A stretch of 64,000 nucleotides of DNA from JBFHIJ01 sp041596515. GTDB taxonomy: Bacteria; Bacteroidota; Ignavibacteria; Kapaibacteriales; UBA2268. Numbering within the stretch: position 1 is the stretch's first letter; every line of letters begins with the position of its first letter. The stretch covers positions 48,343 to 112,342 of the forward strand of contig JBFHIJ010000009.1 of NCBI GenBank assembly GCA_041596515.1. The letters are read 5' to 3'. The notes below the pieces were generated by a model that searched no databases, was not told the origin of the DNA, and saw only the letters and a program-made list of their open reading frames with translations. Of this stretch, positions 33,665-42,944 are shown piece by piece. A program made the position numbers and the translations under genes.

Positions 33665-35611
33665 TTACTTCAGATATATTTCTTCTGAAGATTTCATATT
33701 ATCAATCATATCATTACCTAATAGATAAAGAGCGTGCATTTTTCGTTTCAAATCTTGTAGCACTTGAGTGGAGTCATTTGCATAGTCAATCTTGTTATAT
33801 TCAGATTGATATTTATATAATGACGAATTACTTCCTAATCTATCTATCAAATACCAATTATTATAAATAAAACCTAACTTACCGCCTTCCTGAAAAAGTG
33901 CGTAACCACGATTATTATTATCAAAAGACAAAATATCATGGCTAAAACTTGTAGTATTATGGCTAATTTTTAAAGCTCCTAAAATAATCTCCGGGATGTC
34001 AATGTGAGATGTGATATTTTGTCTATCGACATGCTTCAAAAGTTTAGGAGCATAGATAACAAGTGGAACGTGTGTAGCACTCAAATCAAAATCATAAATT
34101 GCATCTTGTGGTATTCCATGATCAGCAGTTATTACAAAAATAGTATTTTCAAAATATTTTTCTTTCGAAGCTAATTCGAAAAAATGCTCCAAAGCCCAGT
34201 CTGTATACAGAAAAGTATCATCAAATTGTTTGTTTTTAACTTCGGGTATTATCCACGGACCATGGTTATTGGTAGATAAGATGGTAGCAAAGAATGGCTT
34301 TTCCGACTGAGACAATTCTTGGTTCATCTTTTCAAATAATCTATGGTCAGGCACGCCTAAGCTACTTAGGGATTCACTTTCGTCAAAGTTTAACTCCGAT
34401 ATTATTTTGTCTGTGCCATTTATAGACATAAATCCACCCATATTATCGAAATTTGGCACATGAGAGACACCAAAGTAAGTTCTGTAGCCATTTCGTTTAA
34501 GTATATGTGGAAGAGAGGTAAATTTTTGCCTACCTTCGGTTCGTTTCATCACATTGCCAATATGTGAATTTGGCATACCTGAAATGGAAGAAAACAGCCC
34601 CATGTAAGTATGAAAGCCATTACTGTAACAGTTTTGGAAATTAATTGACTGCTTAGATAATCTATTTATAAACAAATCATAACCTTGAGACAAATGCGTT
34701 GCTATCTTTGCCTGTGAGAAAGATTCTAATAACAGAAGCACAACATTATATTTTTGTTGAGATGAATCATGGTAATTGTATCGTCTAAGTGGAAAGTTAA
34801 TTGATAAAGAAGAACTATCCTTTATCAGAGGTTCTGCAATTAGTTTTGCTTTTTCTACATCTTTAATGGAGAGGTGTTTTTTATAATTCAAATTATCAGT
34901 TTTATGGGAAACGTCATCTACTAATGTAAAGACATAGTTTAATGCTAATTGATTAGCTCTTGTATATTCAGAAAAGAATGCGTGTCCCCATCTTAGAGGT
35001 GTTTTGATTTCCAAAGTTCCTCTAAGTCCTATAATGCTTAATAAAATAATAAAAATAAAGCCTACAAGTTGGAATGGGAATTTTTTAGTAGTATAGTCAA
35101 TTAAGAATTTTGAAGACAATTTTCTAAATATATAGAGAAGACTAAACAATACTATTGCCGAAAATAGAACCAATGGGATGATAGGGTAGGACTCCCAGAC
35201 CATCTTTAAAACAAAAGCAGGATTTTCGAAAGTGTTTAAAGTATACGCATTAAGTCTTATATGGAAATAGTCAAAATAATAAAATTCTATAATACCTAGC
35301 AATATTAAAATATAAGCAGAAAAACTCAGATAATATTTTGCAAAAGTGCGACCAGCTCTTTCTAATTTGAAAAAATATAAAATATATGCAACCACATAAT
35401 AAGCTAAAAGTAAGTATAAAGCTGAGCGAACATCAAACCTGAGAGCAATAAAAAAAGATTTGATTATTACTAATGTTGGAACATCAGCAAAATATTGTAA
35501 ATTTAATAAGACTAATGTAGCTCTTTGCAAAATAAAAATAGAAACAAATATCAATAATACAAGCACACAATGCTTAAAAAAAGAATCAAAGATTCTATTC
35601 AAGATAATCAT
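33665..35611 (-). CDS. LtaS-like membrane sulfatase-fold phosphotransferase
   Basis: The 648-residue inner-membrane protein has about five N-terminal helices (first near residues 12-35, then 45-75, 90-115, 140-165 and 178-198). The periplasmic catalytic domain of the alkaline-phosphatase superfamily follows. Metal- and nucleophile-site motifs are VVLLLLESFSQ, Thr in NGFHTYMGLFSS and ITADHGIPQDA. LtaS makes lipoteichoic acid in Firmicutes; Gram-negative homologs transfer phosphoglycerol or phosphoethanolamine to glycans such as osmoregulated glucans. That is the more likely role here. The gene lies 12 bases after glgA and is last in the ispE-glgA operon. Its 3' end contains a small inverted repeat at 33668-33690. 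Confidence 0.9.
   Translation of the reverse strand: MIILNRIFDSFFKHCVLVLLIFVSIFILQRATLVLLNLQYFADVPTLVIIKSFFIALRFDVRSALYLLLAYYVVAYILYFFKLERAGRTFAKYYLSFSAYILILLGIIEFYYFDYFHIRLNAYTLNTFENPAFVLKMVWESYPIIPLVLFSAIVLFSLLYIFRKLSSKFLIDYTTKKFPFQLVGFIFIILLSIIGLRGTLEIKTPLRWGHAFFSEYTRANQLALNYVFTLVDDVSHKTDNLNYKKHLSIKDVEKAKLIAEPLIKDSSSLSINFPLRRYNYHDSSQQKYNVVLLLLESFSQAKIATHLSQGYDLFINRLSKQSINFQNCYSNGFHTYMGLFSSISGMPNSHIGNVMKRTEGRQKFTSLPHILKRNGYRTYFGVSHVPNFDNMGGFMSINGTDKIISELNFDESESLSSLGVPDHRLFEKMNQELSQSEKPFFATILSTNNHGPWIIPEVKNKQFDDTFLYTDWALEHFFELASKEKYFENTIFVITADHGIPQDAIYDFDLSATHVPLVIYAPKLLKHVDRQNITSHIDIPEIILGALKISHNTTSFSHDILSFDNNNRGYALFQEGGKLGFIYNNWYLIDRLGSNSSLYKYQSEYNKIDYANDSTQVLQDLKRKMHALYLLGNDMIDNMKSSEEIYLK
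33668..33690 (-). repeat. Inverted repeat at the convergent gene ends
   Basis: CTTCAGA and TCTGAAG are separated by nine bases. It lies inside the last codons of the LtaS-like gene, eight bases after the stop of the convergent glycosyltransferase gene. It might serve as a terminator where there is no spacer; no T run backs this. Confidence 0.3.
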
Positions 35612-35623
35612 CGTTTTTCCAGC

Positions 35624-37093
35624 CTATTTAATTTTTTCCAATGCCCATTTAAAGACTTTTAAATATTCTAATGCGGAGCTGCCAGAAGAGAAATTAGTTT
35701 GCATTGCATTTTTTCGTATTAAATCCCAGTGACTTTTATTCTTATATAAAGTAAGAGCTCTTCTAATTGCAAAGCTTAAATCTTCAGCATTATACTGCCA
35801 AAACAAAAAGCCAGTACCTTCTTCTGTATCATAGTTGTATTCAGTAACTGTATCAGCCAGTCCTCCTGTCATTCTTACTATAGGTATTGTACCATATTTC
35901 ATCGCGTACATTTGCGTAAGTCCGCAAGGTTCATATCGAGATGGCACCATAAGGAAATCGCTTGCAGCAATTAGTTTGTGTGATTGAGCATTATTATAAC
36001 CTATATAATTAAGAGCGTCTTTTGGGTAGCGCCAACTTAGATAACGGAAAAAGTGCTCATAATTATCTTCACCTGAGCCAACTAAAATAAACCTAAACTG
36101 ACCGGATTGCAAGTATGACTCAAGTTTATTCATAAGTAAATCGATACCTTTTTGCTCTGCTAATCTGGACACCATTCCAATCACAGGCTTATCTAAATCA
36201 TCGTCTTCAGTTAGACCGAAACTTTGAAGATAATTGTGTTTATTAATTACTTTTTTAGATAAAGTCTTTTGATCATATTTTTCATAAATAGAACTATCAA
36301 ACTGAGGATTCCATTCATCGTAGTACACACCATTTAGTATTCCGATTAAATCAGCACCTCTTAAATTCAGGAATTCCTGTAAGCCTTCGCTGTAATAAGG
36401 CCATCGTATTTCTTTTGCATAAGTAGGACTTACAGTAGTAATTTTATCGGCAAACATAATACCTGTTTTCATAGAATTTACACCACCATTAAGTTCAAAC
36501 CAGGAACCTGGATAAATCTCTTTCATTCCGAAACCTGAATATTCCATAGCAGATTCGGGATTAAACCATCCCTGATAAGCTAAATTGTGTATAGTATAAA
36601 CACCTGCAGTTTTGTTAAACCTGTAATCATTACTGTAGTGAGATTTGAGAAAAGCTAAGGCAAATGCTGTATGAAAATCATGTGCATGAATTATGTCCGG
36701 TGTAAAATTTAGAGCTTTGGCAGCTTCAAAAATAGCTCTGCTAAAAAAAATAAAACGTCTGTCATTATCTCCAAATTCGTCAGGATCTCCGTATATACCA
36801 TCTCTATCAAAGTACTCATTATGTTCAATAAGGTATACAGGTACGTTGGAGTCTGGAAGAGTGCCTTGCCAAAGTCTTGCATACTCGACCCAATAGCCCA
36901 TTGGCACTATCAAAGTCAAATCTGTAGGAGTAAAGCCCCAGTGATTTGTATCAATAAATCCATATTTCGGCATGATAACAATAGGATTTTGACCGAATTT
37001 TTGCCATTCCCTAGGTAGGGCAGCAGCTACGTCGGCTAAACCTCCGGCTTTTGCAAATGGATTTACTTCTGCTGAAGCTAATAGTATATTCAT
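35624..37093 (-). CDS. glgA: Glycogen synthase
   Basis: GlgA adds glucose from ADP-glucose (or UDP-glucose) to a growing alpha-1,4-glucan. It is GT5 with the N-terminal KAGGLADVAAALP donor-binding loop and the central HAHDFHTAFALA and ILNGVYYDEWNPQ segments. The C-terminal donor domain carries MVSRLAEQKG, PSRYEPCGLTQMYAMKYGTIPIV and GGLADTV. The length (489 residues) is typical. The conserved Lys in the first motif is kept, supporting activity. It lies between ispE (30 bases upstream) and the LtaS-like gene, in one minus-strand operon. No glgB, glgC or glgP is seen in the window. Confidence 0.95.
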   Translation of the reverse strand: MNILLASAEVNPFAKAGGLADVAAALPREWQKFGQNPIVIMPKYGFIDTNHWGFTPTDLTLIVPMGYWVEYARLWQGTLPDSNVPVYLIEHNEYFDRDGIYGDPDEFGDNDRRFIFFSRAIFEAAKALNFTPDIIHAHDFHTAFALAFLKSHYSNDYRFNKTAGVYTIHNLAYQGWFNPESAMEYSGFGMKEIYPGSWFELNGGVNSMKTGIMFADKITTVSPTYAKEIRWPYYSEGLQEFLNLRGADLIGILNGVYYDEWNPQFDSSIYEKYDQKTLSKKVINKHNYLQSFGLTEDDDLDKPVIGMVSRLAEQKGIDLLMNKLESYLQSGQFRFILVGSGEDNYEHFFRYLSWRYPKDALNYIGYNNAQSHKLIAASDFLMVPSRYEPCGLTQMYAMKYGTIPIVRMTGGLADTVTEYNYDTEEGTGFLFWQYNAEDLSFAIRRALTLYKNKSHWDLIRKNAMQTNFSSGSSALEYLKVFKWALEKIK

Positions 37094-37123
37094 AACACTT
37101 TATATTAATTCATACAAAACAAT

Positions 37124-37963
37124 CTAGTCTGCTAAGGAGACGGCTGTATAACAATCTTTGAAATGATGCCTCGCTTTTTCTAACTTATCAACATCATAAA
37201 ACATGCCAAATAAAGTCGAACCGCTACCTGACATCAGTGCAAAACTAGCGTCATTATCATATAGAGTGTTTTTGATTTTATATATTTTAGGGAAAGTTTT
37301 AAACACATAATCTTCAAAATCATTTTTAAAATGCAAAATCATGTTTTCGTTTAAAATTTGATTAGATGCGATAATCTTCGAGTAGTCTGTTCCTTTAATT
37401 GGGAAATGTTGTCTGTTTAAAGATTTATAGGCAAGAGGAGTGGAAATATGAATACCCGGATTGACTAATAAAATATGATAAGGGACTTTTAAATCAATAT
37501 CAGTTAAAATCTCGCCTCTGCCTTGGGCTATGCACGCTTTACCATGTAAAAAGAAAGGAACATCCGAACCAATTTGAATGGCAAGCTCAGATAATTTTTC
37601 CAAAGATAAACTCAAATCAAATAATTCATTGAGTGCTATAAGTGTATATGCGGCATTACTACTGCCTCCACCGAGACCTCCACCTGTAGGTATATTCTTT
37701 TCAACGGAAATTTTGCAAGATAAATCTTTTTCCACATATTTTTGAAGTAAGCAAGCTGCTTTATATATTAAATTATCCTCAAGTGGAATAACTATATTAT
37801 TATCAAACGATATTTCATATTTTGCAGACTTAGAAAAATGCAATATGTCATGAATCTTTGTTTTGTAAAAAATCGTATTGATCTCATGGAAATTATCAAG
37901 TCTTTTATATAAGACTTCAAGTGACAAATTGACTTTTGCATAAGAATTTATTTTGTAGGACAT
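37124..37963 (-). CDS. ispE: 4-diphosphocytidyl-2-C-methyl-D-erythritol kinase
   Basis: IspE phosphorylates the 2-hydroxyl of CDP-methylerythritol in the non-mevalonate isoprenoid pathway. The ATG at 37963 gives a normal 279-residue protein starting MSYKINSYAKVNLSLEV, the family N terminus. A longer frame upstream would read through the Lys-rich coding start of the opposite gene as a run of Phe, and is rejected. The GHMP-kinase ATP loop is PTGGGLGGGSSNAA; the late LMSGSGSTLFG glycine motif completes the kinase. Its start codon is only 16 bases from that of the divergent polyprenol-kinase-like gene. It supplies isoprenoid carriers that the neighbouring polysaccharide genes need. Confidence 0.95.
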   Translation of the reverse strand: MSYKINSYAKVNLSLEVLYKRLDNFHEINTIFYKTKIHDILHFSKSAKYEISFDNNIVIPLEDNLIYKAACLLQKYVEKDLSCKISVEKNIPTGGGLGGGSSNAAYTLIALNELFDLSLSLEKLSELAIQIGSDVPFFLHGKACIAQGRGEILTDIDLKVPYHILLVNPGIHISTPLAYKSLNRQHFPIKGTDYSKIIASNQILNENMILHFKNDFEDYVFKTFPKIYKIKNTLYDNDASFALMSGSGSTLFGMFYDVDKLEKARHHFKDCYTAVSLAD

Positions 37964-37979
37964 ATTAGATTTTACTGTT
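37964..37979. promoter_or_regulatory. Sixteen-base gap between two divergent starts
   Basis: The ispE start (minus) and the kinase-like gene start (plus) are separated by these 16 AT-rich bases, too few for two promoters. At least one promoter must lie inside the opposing coding sequence. Neither gene has a recognisable Shine-Dalgarno site here. Confidence 0.5.
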
Positions 37980-38729
37980 ATGGATGAACAAAATACAAAT
38001 TTACACGAAAATATTGACGAATCCGCATTAGAAAAAAAAACAAAGAAGAAAAAAAACAAGCATAAGAAAAAGAAAAAGGAACCTATTTCCTATAAACAAG
38101 AGCTATTTAGGAAGTTGATTCATCTCTTTTCTCTATCTATACCTATTGTCTACTTTCACATAGACAGAATTACTGCTTTAGAAATATTATTACCTTTTTC
38201 GCTATTTGTTGTTGCTTTAGACTTCTTATCAAAACGAGATAATGCTCTTGCTAAATTTCTTTTAAAATGGCTTGGTGCTATGATGAGAGCTCATGAAAAG
38301 AAAAAGGACAAAATTGTATTAAATGGAGCTTCATGGGTATTAATATCAGCGTATTTGACTGTATTAATATTTCCAAAACTATTAGCTATTACAGGATTCG
38401 CTATATTAATAGTCTCTGATCTTACCGCTGCCTTAGTCGGTAGAAAATTTGGGAAACACGCTCTATTTAATAAATCATGGGAGGGAACTTTGTCGTTTAT
38501 TGCTTCTGCCATACTTGTAGTAGTTTTTATGGGGATATCCACAGATGCTCCATGGACATTTTATATTGCAGGAGTTATAGGTGCAGTTGCTGCAGGATTT
38601 GTAGAAGCGGCAGCGAAGATATTGAAAGCAGACGATAATTTGACAATCCCTTTATCATTTGGTGTAGTAGTTTGGACTTTTGCTATAGTTGCGGATTTGA
38701 TAGGTGTTCCATTTTTAAATCTATTATAA
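37980..38729 (+). CDS. Polyprenol/dolichol kinase-like membrane protein
   Basis: This 249-residue membrane protein resembles the SEC59/dolichol-kinase and phytol-kinase family (CTP-dependent kinases on isoprenoid alcohols). A Lys-rich, cytosolic N terminus of about 40 residues (KKTKKKKNKHKKKKKEP) precedes the FRKLIHLFSLSIPIVYF start typical of the family. About six helices follow, with conserved loop segments DLTAALVGRKFGKH, KSWEGTLSF and FVEAAAKILKADDNLTIPL, which include the presumed active site. It is divergent from ispE and first in a long plus-strand series. Recycling undecaprenol or phosphorylating polyprenol for the glycan machinery downstream is a reasonable inference. Confidence 0.85.
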   Translation: MDEQNTNLHENIDESALEKKTKKKKNKHKKKKKEPISYKQELFRKLIHLFSLSIPIVYFHIDRITALEILLPFSLFVVALDFLSKRDNALAKFLLKWLGAMMRAHEKKKDKIVLNGASWVLISAYLTVLIFPKLLAITGFAILIVSDLTAALVGRKFGKHALFNKSWEGTLSFIASAILVVVFMGISTDAPWTFYIAGVIGAVAAGFVEAAAKILKADDNLTIPLSFGVVVWTFAIVADLIGVPFLNLL

Positions 38730-38732
38730 AAT

Positions 38733-39362
38733 ATGCTAAAAAAAGAAAAATATATAATATCGGGTATTGCAATAATTATCATTATAGCCATATTATTTGT
38801 TTTTACTCAAGATAGGAATTATTATTCTGTAGAAAACGTGATTTCTGACAGTACGGCTCAAGGCAAGGTCGTCTTCTATTTTGTAAAAGTTAAAGACCTC
38901 GAAGAGCAATTTTTGCTCCAAACAGCTCATTATCTACGAGATAATGATTCGGCAGCTTCTATTGCGAATGATAATGTCCTAAGAGTTATGGTATCTTATT
39001 TTTATAGAGGTACTGATATAGAACCTATGCCTGATAGTTTAATGAGTAAGCTACATAACCAAAAGCCAAGTTCAAAAGGTAGAGAGTATAGAATTGATTT
39101 TGTAAGAAATGGATATATTTATACTGATATTTCAAAAGATTTGCCTGACTTGAGATATCCAAAAGATTCTCTTTTTGCATCTCAGTTGTTTATTCCTAAA
39201 AAAGGATATTCGGCTAAAGATATTTTTAACTCGAATCTCAGACGAAGTAAGTCATATCTCTATGGAAAAGATAAAAAGAAAGACCAAATTGATACAATAA
39301 GTACTAATCAAGACACAACAAAAATCTTGGAGAGCGAAAATGATAATAGACCTAAGAAGTGA
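38733..39362 (+). CDS. Single-pass membrane protein of unknown function
   Basis: I recognise no family. The 209-residue protein has a basic start, one strong N-terminal helix (about residues 9-25: ISGIAIIIIIAILFVF), and an exported domain of about 150 residues with alternating strands and helices. A Lys/Asp/Asn-rich tail follows. The tail region (from KDKKKDQIDT) looks disordered. The stop overlaps the next gene by 23 bases, so the two are cotranscribed. Confidence 0.75.
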   Translation: MLKKEKYIISGIAIIIIIAILFVFTQDRNYYSVENVISDSTAQGKVVFYFVKVKDLEEQFLLQTAHYLRDNDSAASIANDNVLRVMVSYFYRGTDIEPMPDSLMSKLHNQKPSSKGREYRIDFVRNGYIYTDISKDLPDLRYPKDSLFASQLFIPKKGYSAKDIFNSNLRRSKSYLYGKDKKKDQIDTISTNQDTTKILESENDNRPKK

Positions 39363-40377
39363 TACCGTTACTAAACCGTCGAATGAAATGAAAAAAGCTA
39401 TGTTTATGGCAGAAGTTGGCGATGATGTTTATGGTGAAGATCCTACAGTAAATGAGTTACAAGAATATACCGCTGATTTATTAGGTAAGGAGGCTGCTCT
39501 TTATGTTCCTTCAGGTACTATGAGTAATCAAATTGGTATTAAAATAAATACAAAAGACGGTGATGAGATTATTGCTGAGTCTGAGGCTCATATTTACTAC
39601 TACGAAACAGCTGCTCCTTCGCTTATTTCAAGAGTGCAGTTTAGACTGATTGATTCTGACAGAGGTGAGATGAACCCTGATAAGGTCAGATCTGCAATCA
39701 GACCGGATGTTTACTATTATCCGAAAACTTCTATGATATGTGTAGAGAATACCCATAACAGACATGGCGGATCAATTGTATCATTGGAAAATATTAAGCA
39801 GTTAAAGCTTATCGCAGACGAATATAATATGGCATTTCACTTGGATGGTGCCAGATTATGGAATGCCACAGCGGCAACAGGCATGAGTGAAGCTGATTTT
39901 GTAAAAGACTTTGATACTATTTCTGTTTGTCTTTCCAAGGGATTAGGTGCCCCTGTAGGTTCTGTTTTGGTTGGAACTAAAGAAAAAATGAAAGAAGCTT
40001 TAAAATGGAGGAAAATACTTGGTGGCGGTATGAGACAAGCTGGATTGCTTGCAGCCGCAGGTCTGTATGCACTCAAAGAAAACCGTAAATTATTGCTCAA
40101 TGATCATTCAAATGCAAAATCTTTTGCTAAAATACTCGCAAATTGTGAACATTTATCTGTGAACCTTGAGCGTGTAAAGACAAACATGATAATATTTGAT
40201 TTTCCTAAAAGTATAAAAGCGGAAATATTGTTGGATGAACTGAGAAGCAAAGGCGTTTTAGTATCGGCTGTTGGTCCTTTCAGTGTTAGAGCCGTTACTC
40301 ATTTTCAAATCTCCGAACAAGAAGCTTTAACTGCAGCCGAAACTATCGTAGATACTGTTAATTGTTTACTTAAATAG
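39340..40377 (+). CDS. Threonine aldolase
   Basis: A fold-type I pyridoxal-phosphate enzyme that cleaves L-threonine or L-allo-threonine to glycine and acetaldehyde. The 345 residues match the low-specificity LtaE/GLY1 family. The family start IDLRSDTVTKPS is present. The PLP-lysine is in SVCLSKGLGAPVGSVLVG. The GDDVYGEDPTVNELQ and HLDGARLWNA segments are also conserved. A clear GGAGAGCG site precedes the ATG inside the end of the upstream gene. Loss of stereospecificity cannot be judged from sequence alone. Confidence 0.93.
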   Translation: MIIDLRSDTVTKPSNEMKKAMFMAEVGDDVYGEDPTVNELQEYTADLLGKEAALYVPSGTMSNQIGIKINTKDGDEIIAESEAHIYYYETAAPSLISRVQFRLIDSDRGEMNPDKVRSAIRPDVYYYPKTSMICVENTHNRHGGSIVSLENIKQLKLIADEYNMAFHLDGARLWNATAATGMSEADFVKDFDTISVCLSKGLGAPVGSVLVGTKEKMKEALKWRKILGGGMRQAGLLAAAGLYALKENRKLLLNDHSNAKSFAKILANCEHLSVNLERVKTNMIIFDFPKSIKAEILLDELRSKGVLVSAVGPFSVRAVTHFQISEQEALTAAETIVDTVNCLLK

Positions 40378-40387
40378 TGTGTATGTT

Positions 40388-40864
40388 ATGCGAATTATAA
40401 TTTCAATTTTTATTGCGGTATTTATTTTTCTGAGCTCGTTAAACGCAAACGAGTCATCAGAAAATAAAGCGTTTGTTGAAGCAAATTTGTATCATCTGAC
40501 AGGTAGTTTGATATCTACTAATATATATCTGACTTATATGTCTATTGATATGCTTTTTATAAATGCGAACAATTACACCAATGAAGAAAAACTGGTAATT
40601 TGCAACTCAATTGAAGAAGGGCTTAAAAACACAAAGAAAGAATTCTCAAGCATCAATACAATAATAGATTATGAGCACAAGGAAAAATTCAAAAATTATG
40701 TCATTGTACTTTATAATTCTTTGATTGATGATTTAACTCTGTTAAAGGAGTATTTCAAAGATAATGAAGATAATTCAAGGCAGAATTTTTTGGATAACCA
40801 CAAGAAAATATGGAAGCTTTTATCACAAAATTTGGAAAATAAGCAAGATGAAAAAGATAGATAG
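40388..40864 (+). CDS. Exported hypothetical protein
   Basis: The protein has a signal peptide (MRIIISIFIAVFIFLSSLNA) and a helical mature part of about 135 residues rich in Lys, Glu and Asn. No known domain is recognised. The ATG at 40388 is better than a GTG at 40379, because it puts a basic residue directly before the hydrophobic core. Its last 17 bases overlap the thioesterase gene start. It is likely periplasmic. Confidence 0.75.
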   Translation: MRIIISIFIAVFIFLSSLNANESSENKAFVEANLYHLTGSLISTNIYLTYMSIDMLFINANNYTNEEKLVICNSIEEGLKNTKKEFSSINTIIDYEHKEKFKNYVIVLYNSLIDDLTLLKEYFKDNEDNSRQNFLDNHKKIWKLLSQNLENKQDEKDR

Positions 40865-41330
40865 AACAGAATTAGCAAAAGAAATACCATTATTTAAGCA
40901 CATGATTCATGGCAATGTTCGCTTCGACGAGGTCGATTCTTTCGGAGTAGTCCATAACATTAAATATTTATACTACTTAGAGTGGGCAAGAGTTGAGTAT
41001 TTACGTTCTATAGGAATGACTATAAATCATAGAACATTTACTTTGGAAATGCCTCTTATGGTAGTGCATACTGAAATAGATTATTTAAATTCGCTTATGT
41101 TCAGTAATAAGTATGAAGTGCTAAGTAGAGTTTCTGTCGTTAAAAATTCAAGCATAATATTTGATAATATAATAAGAAATGACGAAGGTGCAATCATTGC
41201 AAAAGCATCGGCCGTGATGGTATATTTGAGTCCTGAAGATTATAAACCCACTACTCTACCAAATGAGTTACGCGACAAAATCAAAATGTTCGAAGGAAAA
41301 AATGTCAAATTTGTACAGGATGATAAATAA
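40848..41330 (+). CDS. Acyl-CoA thioesterase, YbgC/4HBT hotdog family
   Basis: A small (160-residue) hotdog-fold thioesterase. The ATG at 40848 is chosen because the core begins shortly after; an in-frame ATG at 40764 would overlap the previous gene by 101 bases. The active-site region reads RFDEVDSFGVVHNIKYLYYLEWARVEYLRS, which fits the YbgC pattern D-x-x-G-x-V. The Asp is the presumed catalytic residue. Its stop overlaps the start of the next gene (TAATG). It would hydrolyse acyl-CoA or acyl-ACP in the cytosol. Confidence 0.88.
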   Translation: MKKIDRTELAKEIPLFKHMIHGNVRFDEVDSFGVVHNIKYLYYLEWARVEYLRSIGMTINHRTFTLEMPLMVVHTEIDYLNSLMFSNKYEVLSRVSVVKNSSIIFDNIIRNDEGAIIAKASAVMVYLSPEDYKPTTLPNELRDKIKMFEGKNVKFVQDDK

Positions 41331-42880
41331 TGGGATTAGTTGATTCGTGGACGATAGATAAAGTAATAGCTCAGTGCATATTTCCTAGGTTAGATATTTA
41401 TGATTATTATGATAAACCAGATTACCATGCTTATATAAAAAAATTAGTAGGCTTTGGAGTTGGTGGTTTTTGTGTTTTTGGTGGAAATTTAGAATCAGTT
41501 TCCAATGCAATAGCAGAATTGCAAAGTTATGCCCAAACTCCTTTACTATTTTCTGCAGACTTTGAGTATGGCTTAGCTATGCGATTAGAAGAAGGTACAG
41601 GCTTCCCTCATGCAATGGCTTTGGGTAAAGTAGACGATATAGAAGTAACACAAGAGGTCGCAAACTCTATAGCTAAAGAAGCAAAAGAAATTGGCGTGTT
41701 ATGGAATCTTGCTCCGGTTGCAGATATCAACTCTAATCCCAATAATCCTGTAATTAATATCAGAGCATTTGGAGATAACAAAGAAATAGTAAGCAAACAT
41801 GCTGCGGCATATTCAGTAGGAACTCAAAAAGCAAAAGTGATAGCTTGTGCCAAACACTTCCCCGGGCATGGAGATACTGCTTCAGATACACATAATGGAA
41901 GAGTGGCTATAAATCTATCACTTGACGAGTTAAGAAATAGAGACATTATCCCTTTTAAGACTAATATAGAAAATGGTGTCAAATCTATCATGGTGGCTCA
42001 TATCGATTTACCACAGATAGATGATAATCTTCCTGCGTCACTTTCTCCAAAAGTAATCAATGGTATTCTCAGAGAAGAGTTGAATTACAATGGAATTATT
42101 ACCACCGACGCATTAGATATGAAAGCAATCGCCGAGTCCTTCCCAGAAGGGAAATCAGCGGTCTTAGCTATAGAAGCCGGAAACGATGTAGTTCTAATGC
42201 CCGATGATCCTATTGCAGCCATAAGCAGTTTGATTGAAATAGCTGATAAAGATGAGCAATTTTACGATAAATTGAAATGTTCAGCTGAAAAAATATATAA
42301 AGAAAAACGTTGGGTTGGGTTAATTCCACAATTTGCAAGAGAAGTGCCTAATCAAAAGCTGTTTGCAGAACACATGAAAACTGCTCTTAAAATAGCTCAT
42401 AAAGCAATTGAAGTAAAAGGCGAAAAAGCACTTTTGCCTTTGAATGAAGAACTATCGTTTGCAGGCTTTTCCATCTTACAAAAAGATATAGATTTAAGAG
42501 CAGGATCAAGATTTTTTACTATGATAGCTCAAGCTTTAGAAAGCGACTGTGACTTAGGTTTTTTAGATATGACAGTTACAGAAGAACAGGCTAAACAGCT
42601 CAAATCTGATTTAAATAACCCTGATTTTTTACTATTTGCTTTTTTTGTAAAAGGTGGCGGTAGTGCTGGAAAAATCAGATTGCCAGAGAATGTAAGGTCA
42701 AGTTTAAAGATAATTGCAGACGGTAAACCGGTTATTGCACTAATATTTGGGAATCCTGATTTAGAGTTGGATATAGAAGCTGATTTATATATCAAAACAT
42801 TTTCGGACTCTCTGGGTTCTATAGCAGCAGCGATTGCTGAGCTTACAGGTAGAGATATTGAGAAGTATACACAATTATAA
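41330..42880 (+). CDS. Glycoside hydrolase family 3, beta-N-acetylhexosaminidase type
   Basis: The 516-residue protein has the GH3 N-terminal TIM barrel. Marks are LLFSADFEYGLAMRL, the NagZ-like catalytic His/Asp loop KHFPGHGDTASDTHNG, and the nucleophile region GIITTDALDMKAIAE. NagZ in E. coli has about 340 residues; this protein has an extra C-terminal domain of roughly 170 residues, as in related enzymes of Bacteroidota. No signal peptide is seen, so recycling of peptidoglycan GlcNAc in the cytosol is likely. It overlaps the thioesterase stop and lies 64 bases before rmlB. Confidence 0.9.
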   Translation: MGLVDSWTIDKVIAQCIFPRLDIYDYYDKPDYHAYIKKLVGFGVGGFCVFGGNLESVSNAIAELQSYAQTPLLFSADFEYGLAMRLEEGTGFPHAMALGKVDDIEVTQEVANSIAKEAKEIGVLWNLAPVADINSNPNNPVINIRAFGDNKEIVSKHAAAYSVGTQKAKVIACAKHFPGHGDTASDTHNGRVAINLSLDELRNRDIIPFKTNIENGVKSIMVAHIDLPQIDDNLPASLSPKVINGILREELNYNGIITTDALDMKAIAESFPEGKSAVLAIEAGNDVVLMPDDPIAAISSLIEIADKDEQFYDKLKCSAEKIYKEKRWVGLIPQFAREVPNQKLFAEHMKTALKIAHKAIEVKGEKALLPLNEELSFAGFSILQKDIDLRAGSRFFTMIAQALESDCDLGFLDMTVTEEQAKQLKSDLNNPDFLLFAFFVKGGGSAGKIRLPENVRSSLKIIADGKPVIALIFGNPDLELDIEADLYIKTFSDSLGSIAAAIAELTGRDIEKYTQL

Positions 42881-42944
42881 TTTTTGGAAAAAGCTCAAGT
42901 AATCACTAATTTTACGCTTTCTATAAATAACGGATGCTGATAGA

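Noticed and set aside
33665..35611. LtaS-like protein as a sign of a Gram-positive cell with lipoteichoic acid
   Set aside because: The window encodes several outer-membrane proteins; Gram-negative members of this superfamily modify other glycans.
37964..38059. Longer ispE start giving a run of Phe residues
   Set aside because: It is the reverse of the Lys-rich coding start of the divergent gene. IspE proteins begin at the MSYKINSYAKVN segment.
40764..40847. Extended N terminus of the thioesterase
   Set aside because: It would overlap the upstream exported protein gene by 101 bases and adds residues not expected in the hotdog family.
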